From Lachnospiraceae bacterium (GTDB lineage Bacteria > Bacillota > Clostridia > Lachnospirales > Lachnospiraceae): a DNA stretch of 38,180 nt. The notes below the pieces were generated by a model that saw only the letters and a program-made list of their open reading frames with translations, made no database searches and was not told the origin of the DNA. The DNA is taken from the NCBI GenBank assembly GCA_009774535.1, contig VSNY01000016.1:1-38180 (forward strand). Reading direction: 5' to 3'. The translations under genes and the position numbers were made by a program. Of this stretch, positions 22,827-30,786 are shown piece by piece (positions within the stretch are counted from its first letter, which is position 1; every line of letters starts with the position of its first letter).

Positions 22827-23864
22827 TTAAAGTGCTTCGTCTACCTTGATATCGCCTGCCAGTATTTTCTTATAATCCGCATAGTTTTTTTGCAGCAGCG
22901 CCGGGGTATCCAGTTCGTACGGGCATTTTCCCCTGCACTGTCCGCAGTGCAGACAACCTTCGATTTTTTTCATCATTTCCTGGGCCTGTTCGGTCAATTG
23001 AGCTTTGGATGGCGAACGGCGGATCAGAAGCGACATACGCGCGCAGGTATGGATCTCGATGCCTGCCGGACAAGGCATACAGTACCCGCATCCTCTGCAG
23101 AAATCTCCGCTTAATTCTTTCCGGTCGCGTGCAATCAGTTCTGCAAGAGCATCTGTCATTGCAGGCGGCTGTTCCATATAAGAAATAAATTCATCCAGCT
23201 CGGTTTCCCGCTGTACGCCCCAGATTGGCAGTACATTTTCATACTGTGCCAAAAATGCGTAGGCTGCCGCGGAATTTGTAATCAGTCCGCCGGACAGCGC
23301 TTTCATTGCGATAAATCCTAAATCTGCTTCCCGGCATTGGTACACCAGCTCTAATTCCTGTTCGCCGCTTAAATAGCAGAATGGGAACTGCAGTGTCTCA
23401 TACAGGCCGGATGTAATGGCTTCCTGTGCGACAGCAAGCCGATGGTTCGTAATTCCGATATGCCGTACTTTTCCCTGCGCTTTTGCTTCCAGCATAGCTT
23501 CGTACAGCCCGCTGCCATCGCCTGGTTTTGGGCAGACCAGCGGATTATGGAACTGATAAACATCAATATAATCTGTCCGCAGATTGTGCAGCGATGTCTC
23601 CAGATCTTTCCAGAATGCTTCCGCTGTGGATGCGCCTGTTTTTGTCGCGATATAGACCTTTTCTCTTATGCCGTCAAATGCTTCGCCAAGCTTTTCTTCA
23701 CTGTCTGTATACCATCTGGCGGTATCAAAATAGGTGATTCCGGCCTGGTATGCTTTGCGGGCCATTTTTACAGCGGTTTCTTTTGATACGCGCTGGATTG
23801 GCAGGGCGCCGAAGCCGTTTTTACTGACGGTAATGCCTGTTTTGCCAAGAGTAACTGTATGCAT
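22827..23864 (-). CDS. Aldo/keto reductase with C-terminal 4Fe-4S ferredoxin region
   Basis: The N-terminal barrel (about residues 1-245) shows the aldo/keto reductase tetrad: Asp47 and Tyr52 in Y-F-D-T-A-R-W-Y, Lys75 in I-A-T-K-T, and His106 in Y-Q-F-H-N. The C-terminal 100 residues hold two cysteine clusters, C-R-G-C-G-Y-C-M-P-C-P and C-L-H-C-G-Q-C-R-G-K-C-P, typical of 4Fe-4S binding. This fused form is common in anaerobes and suggests coupling of carbonyl reduction to iron-sulfur electron transfer; the substrate is unknown. The length is 345 residues. GGGAGGAAA precedes the ATG. It is first in a two-gene unit with the SNF transporter, and a promoter is at 23937-23966. Confidence 0.94.
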   Translation of the reverse strand: MHTVTLGKTGITVSKNGFGALPIQRVSKETAVKMARKAYQAGITYFDTARWYTDSEEKLGEAFDGIREKVYIATKTGASTAEAFWKDLETSLHNLRTDYIDVYQFHNPLVCPKPGDGSGLYEAMLEAKAQGKVRHIGITNHRLAVAQEAITSGLYETLQFPFCYLSGEQELELVYQCREADLGFIAMKALSGGLITNSAAAYAFLAQYENVLPIWGVQRETELDEFISYMEQPPAMTDALAELIARDRKELSGDFCRGCGYCMPCPAGIEIHTCARMSLLIRRSPSKAQLTEQAQEMMKKIEGCLHCGQCRGKCPYELDTPALLQKNYADYKKILAGDIKVDEAL

Positions 23865-23936
23865 CCGAGTTTCCTCCCTTGTCTTTATTACAGCGGTCAG
23901 GATGGAACGGGCCGCTGCGGATGATCAGATTTTTCT

Positions 23937-23966
23937 ATTATAACTTCTTTTGGCTTGGAATGTAAA
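23937..23966 (-). promoter_or_regulatory. Promoter of the aldo/keto reductase-symporter unit
   Basis: On the minus strand TTTACA (23966-23961) and TATAAT (23942-23937) are separated by 18 bases, about 70 bases before the reductase start. Confidence 0.65.
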
Positions 23967-24025
23967 GGTGAAATTAAGAGAATTGTAAAAAATGGGAGAT
24001 ACTTTTTGAGGCGAGGGAGGATGTG

Positions 24026-24063
24026 AAAAGACGGCGGGCCTGATAGGGCCAGCCGTCTTTTTG
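24026..24063. terminator. Terminator downstream of the 24086-24595 gene
   Basis: AAAAGACGGC (24026-24035) and GCCGTCTTTT (24052-24061) form a 10-base-pair stem, with an inner GGCC element. T runs lie on both sides, so it works in either direction; for the minus strand it comes 24 bases after the stop codon of the gene at 24086. Confidence 0.85.
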
Positions 24064-24085
24064 ATTTGTTATGTGAAAGAATGTG

Positions 24086-24595
24086 TTATTTCTTTTTGCT
24101 TTTTGCAGAAGCGGCGGTTCCTCCGGTTTGCTGTGCCTGCAGGCTTTTCGCTTTTTCCTGGAGCCGCTGTGCGAGTTTCTTTTTCTTTGGCTGTGCGGGC
24201 TTTTCTAATGGCTTGCGCAGACCCTTGACGCCGGTGATGTACAGACCGCTTACGATGACGCGGACTTCTTTTTTTAGCGGGATTTCGTCAAATACGGCTG
24301 CGTCGCACATGAATGTCTGGATCTTTGGGCCGACTTTTGCTTTGACGACTGGGACTTTCTGCCTGCGGAGGAGCTTTGGCGTCTGTTCGTAGACGACAGA
24401 AGGAAGTCCGGCCTCCTTAAGTTTCATTTTCTTCTTATCAATGATCAGCATCGGGATCGTCTGCGAAGCAGCTTCCAACTGCCGGTCCGATTCGTCTTTT
24501 TTCTTCTGCAGCTTTTTACCCAGAAAGTAAAGGACGACCATCGCGACTAACAGTACGGCAGTGATAATCAGTAAAACAATCTGCCAGGTTTTCAC
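24086..24595 (-). CDS. Membrane-anchored basic protein of unknown function, 169 aa
   Basis: I do not recognise a named family. A single membrane segment (about residues 6-26) follows a very short N-terminus, then a Lys-rich stretch, a middle soluble region (about 48-130) and a strongly basic, low-complexity tail (Lys, Gln, Ala) ending S-K-K-K. The middle contains K-V-P-V-V-K-A-K-V-G-P-K-I and I-V-S-G-L-Y-I-T-G-V-K, suggesting a beta-rich domain. The tail would be cytoplasmic or wall-facing depending on orientation and could bind nucleic acid or acidic polymers. The GTG start at 24593-24595 is chosen because AAAGGAGG lies 7 bases before it; the ATG-led frame to 24625 lacks a site. It has its own promoter and terminator. 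Confidence 0.7.
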   Translation of the reverse strand: MKTWQIVLLIITAVLLVAMVVLYFLGKKLQKKKDESDRQLEAASQTIPMLIIDKKKMKLKEAGLPSVVYEQTPKLLRRQKVPVVKAKVGPKIQTFMCDAAVFDEIPLKKEVRVIVSGLYITGVKGLRKPLEKPAQPKKKKLAQRLQEKAKSLQAQQTGGTAASAKSKKK

Positions 24596-24634
24596 GTCGT
24601 TTCCTCCTTTATTCTTACAATACACTGTTTGGAA

Positions 24635-24663
24635 TTATAACATTCTTTTGCATATAAAGCAAT
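24635..24663 (-). promoter_or_regulatory. Promoter of the 24086-24595 gene
   Basis: On the minus strand TTGCTT (24663-24658) and TATAAT (24640-24635) are separated by 17 bases, followed by a leader of about 32 bases to the GTG start. Confidence 0.75.
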
Positions 24664-24670
24664 AAAAACT

Positions 24671-24699
24671 TTAAATTTTCACAATTCTGTGTTATGGTA
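24671..24699 (+). promoter_or_regulatory. Candidate promoter of the trigger-factor-like gene
   Basis: TTTAAA (24671-24676) and TATGGT (24694-24699) are separated by 17 bases, each with four of six consensus bases. It is divergent from the promoter at 24635-24663. Confidence 0.4.
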
Positions 24700-24753
24700 G
24701 GTAAGGTAAGATTTTATAGAGAGGACATTTATAAAGAAGGGATGAAAAATGCG

Positions 24754-25965
24754 ATGAAAAAGAAGATCATGATGATCCTGCTTGCAGCGGTCATGACCGT
24801 ATCCGCGGGCGCATGCGGCAAAGATCAGAAGGAAAAGCCGGAAAGCGGCAGTAGTGCGGATACACAGACAGATGATAAAAGCGGCAAAGATGCGGATACG
24901 AAAACGGATGGCGGCGAAGGGGCGGCGAAGGCGGACCAGGTGTCTTATGAGACCGACCAGTGTGTGACGCTGGGGGATTATTCTGCTCTTGAGATTTCAC
25001 TGCCGAACGAGTATAAAGTGACCAAGGCCCAGATCGACGACTATGCGCTGAGTATGGCACAGTATAATGCAAAGCCGGTCTATAAAGACACAAATAAGAA
25101 AACCGTGGAAGATGGAGATACCGTCAATATCGACTATGAAGGGAAAAAAGACGGGGTTGCGTTTCCGAACGGGACAGACAAGGGTTATAACCTGACGATT
25201 GGTTCCCATAATTTTATCGAAGGCTTTGAAGAAGGGCTGATTGGAAAGAAAGTCGGGGAGACGGTGGATCTGGACCTGACGTTCCCGGAAAATTATCCGA
25301 GCGAAGATATCGCTGGGGCGGCGGTCGTATTTACGGTAAAAATCAATAAAATCGTAAAGGAAGATCCGGATGCGAAATTTGAACTGAACGATGAATTTGT
25401 TCAGGAAAATTACAACTACAAGACGGTTGACGAGTTTAAGGAGAAAGTAAAGGAATATCTGAAAGAAAGCAACAAGAGCAGCAAAGAAGTCGATACCAGA
25501 CAGGCCGTCATTAATAAGCTGCAGGAAATTTGCGAAGTGAAGATGCCGGATGAACTGTTAGAAGCGCGGACGGCTGATTATATCGTGCAGTTTACAAATA
25601 ATAACTGCGGGGATGATACTACGCTCAAAGACTATTTATCCGCGAATTATAATGGAATGACCGAAGAGGAATTTAAGTCCAATATTACGACAGAGATGCA
25701 GACCAATCTTAAGACAGAGCTGATTTTAGAAGCGATTGCGAAAAAAGAAGGCATTCAGCTGGAAGAGGAAGCGTTCCAGGATTATGTACAGCAGCAGATG
25801 GAAGTGTATGCGCATGAGACAGCGGAAGATTTTTATAAGGCGAATGGCGTGGATGCAAAATCCGGGGAAGCGTATGAACGCAAAGTCTTTGTATGCAACC
25901 TGGCGCTGGATCAGGTTGTGGATCAGGCGAAGGTGACGTATGGCGCGTCAGAGCAGTCGGAATAA
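24754..25965 (+). CDS. Trigger-factor-like lipoprotein with FKBP-type domain
   Basis: The protein starts with a lipoprotein signal (M-K-K-K-I-M-M-I-L-L-A-A, then A-G-A-C with the lipidated cysteine at residue 21), so it should be anchored outside the membrane. After an acidic Asp/Thr/Lys-rich linker (about 22-60) comes an FKBP-type peptidyl-prolyl isomerase region (about 115-200, G-D-T-V-N-I-D-Y-E-G-K and F-I-E-G-F-E-E-G-L-I-G-K) and a helical C-terminal region like the chaperone arms of trigger factor. Ordinary trigger factor is cytosolic and bound to ribosomes; this version probably helps fold exported proteins. The ATG at 24754 has AGAAGGG 12 bases upstream; an ATG at 24742 is too close to that site. 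Length 403 residues. Confidence 0.88.
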   Translation: MKKKIMMILLAAVMTVSAGACGKDQKEKPESGSSADTQTDDKSGKDADTKTDGGEGAAKADQVSYETDQCVTLGDYSALEISLPNEYKVTKAQIDDYALSMAQYNAKPVYKDTNKKTVEDGDTVNIDYEGKKDGVAFPNGTDKGYNLTIGSHNFIEGFEEGLIGKKVGETVDLDLTFPENYPSEDIAGAAVVFTVKINKIVKEDPDAKFELNDEFVQENYNYKTVDEFKEKVKEYLKESNKSSKEVDTRQAVINKLQEICEVKMPDELLEARTADYIVQFTNNNCGDDTTLKDYLSANYNGMTEEEFKSNITTEMQTNLKTELILEAIAKKEGIQLEEEAFQDYVQQQMEVYAHETAEDFYKANGVDAKSGEAYERKVFVCNLALDQVVDQAKVTYGASEQSE

Positions 25966-26004
25966 GCAGGATGTAAAATAGAATAAAGAAGGGAATTGGA
26001 AGAT

Positions 26005-27396
26005 ATGGAACTGACAAATATCAGAGATTTATTTCGCGGACAACAGCAGTTTGCGGATCAGGAAGTAACGATTGGCGGCTGGGTGCGCAGCAACCGCAAG
26101 TCAAAGGCATTTGGCTTTCTTATGGTGAATGACGGCACGTTTTTTGAGGCGGTGCAGATCGTTTATGGCGACGGGCTGGATAATTTTGAAGAGATCGGCA
26201 AAGTGAATGTCGGCGCGGCGCTGATCGTTACCGGTACTTTTGTGGCAACGCCGGACGCGAAGCAGCCGTTTGAGATTCAGGCGCAGAAAGTGGAGATTGA
26301 AGGAGCGTCTTCACCGGATTATCCGCTGCAGAAAAAACGTCATACGTTTGAATTTTTAAGGACGATTTCACATCTGCGCCCGCGGACGAATACGTTTGAA
26401 GCGGTGTTCCGCGTGCGATCACTGACGGCTTATGCAATACACAAGTTTTTCCAGGAGCGGGATTTTGTCTATGTACACACGCCGATTATTACGGGCAGTG
26501 ACTGTGAAGGCGCTGGGGAAATGTTCCAGGTGACGTCGATGGATCTTGCGAACCTGCCGAAAACAGAAGACGGCGGTATCGACTATACACAGGATTTTTT
26601 CGGAAAACAGACGAATCTGACGGTCAGCGGGCAGTTAAACGGGGAGACGTATGCGATGGCGTTTAAAAATATCTATACGTTCGGCCCGACGTTCCGCGCG
26701 GAAAATTCCAATACGACCAGGCATGCCGCGGAGTTTTGGATGATTGAGCCGGAAATCGCGTTTGCGGATCTGGAAGATGATATGATGCTTGCGGAGCAGA
26801 TGTTAAAATATATGATCGGCTATGTGCTGGAACACGCGCCGGAAGAAATGGCATTTTTTAACCAATTTGTGGACAAGGGGCTGATCGAACGCCTGGAACA
26901 TGTTAAAAATTCTGATTTTGCGCGGGTGTCCTATACAGAGGCTGTCAAACTGTTAGAGAAAAACAACAGCAAATTCGATTATCAAGTGTCCTGGGGCGCG
27001 GATCTGCAGACAGAGCATGAGCGGTATCTGACGGAGCAGGTATTTAAGCGTCCGGTCTTTGTCTATGATTATCCGAAGGAGATCAAAGCTTTTTATATGA
27101 AGCTGAACGAGGACGGGAAAACGGTTGCGGCTGTGGACTGCCTGGTGCCGGGGATCGGCGAGATTATCGGCGGCAGTCAGCGTGAAGACGACTATGACAA
27201 GCTGCTGGCCAGAATCCAGGAACTGGGGCTTCGCGAAGAAGATTATGGCTTTTACCTGGATCTGCGCAAATACGGTTCGGCAAGGCATGCAGGATTCGGG
27301 CTTGGATTTGAACGCTGTGTGATGTATCTGACGGGTATGTCGAATATCAGGGATGTCGTTCCGTTCCCGCGTACGGTTAATAGCTGTGAATTGTAA
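26005..27396 (+). CDS. asnS: Asparaginyl-tRNA synthetase
   Basis: AsnS charges tRNA-Asn with asparagine in the cytosol. It has an N-terminal OB-fold anticodon-binding domain (about residues 15-115, G-G-W-V-R-S-N-R) and a class II catalytic domain with motif 2 (P-T-F-R-A-E-N-S-N-T-T-R-H) and motif 3 (G-F-G-L-G-F-E-R near the C-terminus). The ending R-D-V-V-P-F-P-R-T is typical. The motif 2 region with E-N-S-N-T-T-R-H-A-A-E-F-W-M and the length of 463 residues favour AsnRS over AspRS. The ATG at 26005 is preceded by GGAAG. No T-box leader is visible in the 39 bases after the lipoprotein gene, so it is probably cotranscribed with it. Confidence 0.95.
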   Translation: MELTNIRDLFRGQQQFADQEVTIGGWVRSNRKSKAFGFLMVNDGTFFEAVQIVYGDGLDNFEEIGKVNVGAALIVTGTFVATPDAKQPFEIQAQKVEIEGASSPDYPLQKKRHTFEFLRTISHLRPRTNTFEAVFRVRSLTAYAIHKFFQERDFVYVHTPIITGSDCEGAGEMFQVTSMDLANLPKTEDGGIDYTQDFFGKQTNLTVSGQLNGETYAMAFKNIYTFGPTFRAENSNTTRHAAEFWMIEPEIAFADLEDDMMLAEQMLKYMIGYVLEHAPEEMAFFNQFVDKGLIERLEHVKNSDFARVSYTEAVKLLEKNNSKFDYQVSWGADLQTEHERYLTEQVFKRPVFVYDYPKEIKAFYMKLNEDGKTVAAVDCLVPGIGEIIGGSQREDDYDKLLARIQELGLREEDYGFYLDLRKYGSARHAGFGLGFERCVMYLTGMSNIRDVVPFPRTVNSCEL

Positions 27397-28345
27397 AAAA
27401 ACGTTCCTGGCAGCCGCTGTCCTGCTGCTGACAGCCGCTTGCGGCTGCGGGGATGAAAAACTGGTAAAAAGTGAACAGGAATACCGGCAGACCGGCCTTG
27501 CTCTGATCGACCAGGGCGATTACGAAGGCGCGATCGGGGCGTTTAACGACGCGCTGCAAGTACGGGTCGGGCTGGTATCCAATCTGGAAGAAGATATTAA
27601 TTTTTACAAAGCTTACGCGCAGATGGAGGCGGGAAAGAGCAAAGACGCCATCGCCACCTATACGGCTATTATTGATTACGACAAAAATAACGCGGAAGCA
27701 TATTATTTGCGCGGCTGCGCTTATATGAGTACAGGAGACGCCAAGCAGGCAGCCAAAGATTTTGCGCAGGCGGCGAAGAACAATAAAGACCATGGAGAAA
27801 TGTATGCCGGTATTTATGAACAGCTTGTGATGGCGGGGCTGCTGGACGAGGCGGCAGGCTATCTTGACCAGGGTCTTAAAATCAAGGGCGACGGCGCGTC
27901 CGCCTGTCTGGCCCGGGGCAGGCTGTATTCTGTCAGCGGGGATTATGCAAAGGCAGAGTCAGAACTGAACGCCGCGCTGGATCAAAAAGCGGGAATGGCG
28001 AACTTATACCTGGGCAGGGTCTTCCAGGCGCAGGGCCGCAATGAAGAGGCGCAGTCTTATTACGAAGCGTATCTGGAGGAAAATCCAAATGATTCCAAAG
28101 TGTTGTATGAACTGGGACAGATCGCGTTTCAGGCTGACGATTATGCGCAGGCGGTGACGTGGTTCGAGGAAGGCATGGCGTGTAAAAACGTGATCAATAA
28201 GCGGGAGCTGTGGGGCGGGAAAATTGCGGCTCTGGAGTATATGGGGAAATTTGATACCGCAAAACAGGAACTGCGGGTTTATCTGGAAAGTTATCCTAAT
28301 GACGGCGCCGCGCAGCGGGAATATGTTTTTTTAAAGAGCAGATGA
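27353..28345 (+). CDS. TPR-repeat lipoprotein
   Basis: The N-terminus has a basic start, a hydrophobic stretch (F-L-A-A-A-V-L-L-L) and the lipobox L-T-A-A-C, so the protein is likely a lipoprotein outside the membrane. The rest is a run of about seven tetratricopeptide repeats, for example G-D-Y-E-G-A-I-G-A-F-N-D-A-L and G-D-Y-A-K-A-E-S-E-L-N-A-A-L, which usually serve protein-protein contacts. The length is 330 residues from the ATG at 27353, which overlaps asnS by 44 bases without a clear ribosome binding site. A GTG at 27386 giving V-N-C-K-K-T-F is an alternative that would rely on translation coupled to the asnS stop. Partner proteins are unknown. Confidence 0.82.
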   Translation: MSFRSRVRLIAVNCKKTFLAAAVLLLTAACGCGDEKLVKSEQEYRQTGLALIDQGDYEGAIGAFNDALQVRVGLVSNLEEDINFYKAYAQMEAGKSKDAIATYTAIIDYDKNNAEAYYLRGCAYMSTGDAKQAAKDFAQAAKNNKDHGEMYAGIYEQLVMAGLLDEAAGYLDQGLKIKGDGASACLARGRLYSVSGDYAKAESELNAALDQKAGMANLYLGRVFQAQGRNEEAQSYYEAYLEENPNDSKVLYELGQIAFQADDYAQAVTWFEEGMACKNVINKRELWGGKIAALEYMGKFDTAKQELRVYLESYPNDGAAQREYVFLKSR

Positions 28346-28379
28346 AACGCCAGCAGTAAAAGCTTCCGGGTTTTGGCCG

Positions 28380-28408
28380 TTGCTGAACAATGAAAAGTGT
28401 GTTATGAT
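28380..28408 (+). promoter_or_regulatory. Promoter of the pyr cluster
   Basis: TTGCTG (28380-28385) and TATGAT (28403-28408) are separated by 17 bases. The leader of about 50 bases before pyrC is too short for a PyrR-type attenuator, and none is visible. Confidence 0.6.
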
Positions 28409-28465
28409 GTAAGCAGTATAAGACAGAACATGCATGTTAAATAAGGATGCAGAAAGGACTGGGAA

Positions 28466-29743
28466 ATGACATTACTTATTAAGAATGGCCGCGTCATAGA
28501 TCCTGCCACGAAGCAGGACGGCGTGGCTGACGTGTTGGTAAGGGACGGGAAAATCGCGAAAGTTATGCCGGATATCCAGGATACAGCGGATCAGACGGTT
28601 GACGCCGGGGGCTGCTTTGTGATGCCGGGGTTTATTGACCTGCATGTACATCTGCGCGATCCGGGGTTTGAACGAAAAGAGACGGTCGGCAGCGGAGCAG
28701 CCGCAGCAGCGCACGGCGGCTATACGACGATCGTGGCAATGCCGAATACCAAGCCTGTGGTAGACAACGCGGACGTGGTAAACTATGTACACAACAAAGC
28801 CAAAAATATAACCAAAATTAACGTCCTCCAGGCAGGAGCGATCACAAACAAAATGCAGGGGTTGCAGCTGGCGGAGATCGAAAATATGGTGCGCGCCGGG
28901 AGTCCGGCCATCAGCGAAGACGGCAAATCGGTAATGAACGCGTATGTGCTGCAGGCAGCGATGAAGCTGGCAAAACAGCTGGATATTCCGGTGCTGTCGC
29001 ATTGCGAAGATCAAAACCTGGTCAACGGCGGCGTCGTAAACGCGGATGAAAACGCGAGCAGACAGGGACTGCCTGGTATTACAAACAGTGTGGAAAACGT
29101 CATCGTGATCCGCGATGTGCAGCTGGCCAAAGAGACCGGAGCAAAGCTGCACCTGTGTCACTGCTCGACCAAAGAGAGCGTGGAAATTGTAAAAATGGCA
29201 AAGGCAAGGGGCAACCGCGTTTCGGCGGAAGTCTGCCCGCATCATTTTACACTGACTTCAGATGATATGGCGCCGGGAGATACGAATTATAAAATGAACC
29301 CGCCGCTTCGTACCAGAGAAGACGTAGAGGCGCTGCGCCAGGGACTGAAAGAAGACATTATGGACGTGATTGCGACAGACCACGCGCCGCATACCAAAGA
29401 GGAAAAAAATGATTCCATGCTGCGCGCGCCGTTTGGCATAATCGGCCTGGAAACCGCTGCCGCGCTGACCTATACGGAGCTGGTACTGGGCGGTTATCTG
29501 ACGCCGATGCAGATGGCGGAAAAAATGAGCTGGAATCCGGCGAACGTACTCGGAATCGATAAGGGCAGCATGGAAGAGGGAAAAGACGCGGATCTGGTTA
29601 TTTTTGATCCGGAAAAAACATATACGATTGACGCGGCAAAGTTTGCATCCAAAAGCAGAAATACGCCGTTCCAGGGCCGTCAGGTGACAGGCGCCGTGCG
29701 TATGACGATTGCGGGCGGTGAGATTGTGTATCAGGCAAGATAA
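28466..29743 (+). CDS. pyrC: Dihydroorotase (class I type)
   Basis: PyrC closes carbamoyl-aspartate to dihydroorotate, the third step of UMP synthesis. It is an amidohydrolase with H-V-H-L-R-D-P-G (His60, His62), a later S-H-C-E-D, L-C-H-C-S-T-K-E, and A-T-D-H-A-P-H-T, which supply the metal ligands and catalytic Asp of the family. The P-G-F-I-D-L-H-V-H start of the barrel and the length of 425 residues fit the class I (Gram-positive) dihydroorotase. AGAAAGGAC lies before the ATG. It is first of the pyrC-pyrF-pyrK-pyrD group. Confidence 0.96.
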   Translation: MTLLIKNGRVIDPATKQDGVADVLVRDGKIAKVMPDIQDTADQTVDAGGCFVMPGFIDLHVHLRDPGFERKETVGSGAAAAAHGGYTTIVAMPNTKPVVDNADVVNYVHNKAKNITKINVLQAGAITNKMQGLQLAEIENMVRAGSPAISEDGKSVMNAYVLQAAMKLAKQLDIPVLSHCEDQNLVNGGVVNADENASRQGLPGITNSVENVIVIRDVQLAKETGAKLHLCHCSTKESVEIVKMAKARGNRVSAEVCPHHFTLTSDDMAPGDTNYKMNPPLRTREDVEALRQGLKEDIMDVIATDHAPHTKEEKNDSMLRAPFGIIGLETAAALTYTELVLGGYLTPMQMAEKMSWNPANVLGIDKGSMEEGKDADLVIFDPEKTYTIDAAKFASKSRNTPFQGRQVTGAVRMTIAGGEIVYQAR

Positions 29744-29804
29744 GTTCGTAACCGTTTGGCAAAGACACAGCGGTTATTTAGAAAATGGAAAAGAGGTATC
29801 TTTA

Positions 29805-30731
29805 ATGATCAATAAGCTGGTGGAAAAGATCAAAAAGACAGAAGCGCCCGTTGTCGCAGGGCTGGACCCGATGCTTACGTATGTACCGGAGCATCTGTTA
29901 AAAAAATCCTATGCGCAGTTTGGCGAAACGCTGGAGGGCGCCGCAGACGCGATCTGGCAGTTTAACAAAGGGATTATTGACAGCATCTGCGACCTGATCC
30001 CGGCCGTGAAGCCTCAGATAGCAATGTATGAGCAGTTCGGGATCGAAGGGTTAAAGGCGTTTCAAAAGACGGTAGATTACTGCCACGAAAAAGACCTGGT
30101 TGTGATCGGGGATGTAAAGCGCGGGGACATCGGTTCTACATCAGCGGCTTATGCAGCCGCGCATCTGGGAAAAGTAACAGTCGCTGACAAAAAGTTCTCT
30201 GCGTTTGATGAAGATTTTGCAACGGTCAATCCTTATTTTGGGACCGATGGCATTCAGCCGTTTCTGGATGTATGCAAAGAAGAAAAGAAGGGGATCTTTA
30301 TTCTTGTCAAAACGTCAAATCCTTCCAGTGGAGAATTTCAGGACCAGATAATTGACGGAAAGCCGCTTTATGAATATGTCGGGGAAAAAGTAGCGGCATG
30401 GGGGACACAGCATATGGGAGAAGCCTACAGCTATGTCGGCGCGGTCGTCGGCGCGACTTATCCGCAGGTAGGCAGGATGATGCGTCAAGTGATGCCAAAA
30501 GCGTTTATTCTTGTGCCGGGATATGGAGCGCAGGGCGGCAAAGGCGCAGATCTGGCTCCTTATTTTAATGAAGACGGCTTAGGTGCGATCGTAAACTCAT
30601 CCCGCGGTATTATAGCGGCTTACAAACAGGAGCAGTACGCGCGGTTTTCTCCGGAAAATTACGCGGACGCATCCAGACAGGCGGTACTGGATATGATCGC
30701 GGATATCCGGCAGGCATGGCAGCGGCTGTAA
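29805..30731 (+). CDS. pyrF: Orotidine 5'-phosphate decarboxylase
   Basis: PyrF carries out the final step of UMP synthesis, decarboxylation of OMP. It has A-G-L-D-P-M near the N-terminus, the catalytic segment G-D-V-K-R-G-D-I-G-S-T-S, and V-P-G-Y-G-A-Q-G-G in the phosphate-binding loop region. The D-V-K-R-G-D-I form and the length of 308 residues fit the longer subfamily (type 2). The ATG at 29805 is preceded by AAGAGG; the longer frame upstream into the pyrC end has no site. It lies 61 bases after pyrC and 55 before pyrK. Confidence 0.96.
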   Translation: MINKLVEKIKKTEAPVVAGLDPMLTYVPEHLLKKSYAQFGETLEGAADAIWQFNKGIIDSICDLIPAVKPQIAMYEQFGIEGLKAFQKTVDYCHEKDLVVIGDVKRGDIGSTSAAYAAAHLGKVTVADKKFSAFDEDFATVNPYFGTDGIQPFLDVCKEEKKGIFILVKTSNPSSGEFQDQIIDGKPLYEYVGEKVAAWGTQHMGEAYSYVGAVVGATYPQVGRMMRQVMPKAFILVPGYGAQGGKGADLAPYFNEDGLGAIVNSSRGIIAAYKQEQYARFSPENYADASRQAVLDMIADIRQAWQRL

Positions 30732-30786
30732 CATCCGGACGAACGGGACAATGAGTGATTGCAGAGGACAGGAAGGGGATAGTGAA

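Noticed and set aside
25966..26004. T-box leader before asnS
   Set aside because: The gap is only 39 bases, with no T-box motif or specifier stem.
28472..29245. 257-residue minus-strand frame
   Set aside because: It is antisense to pyrC; His/Arg/Val-rich and without a start signal.
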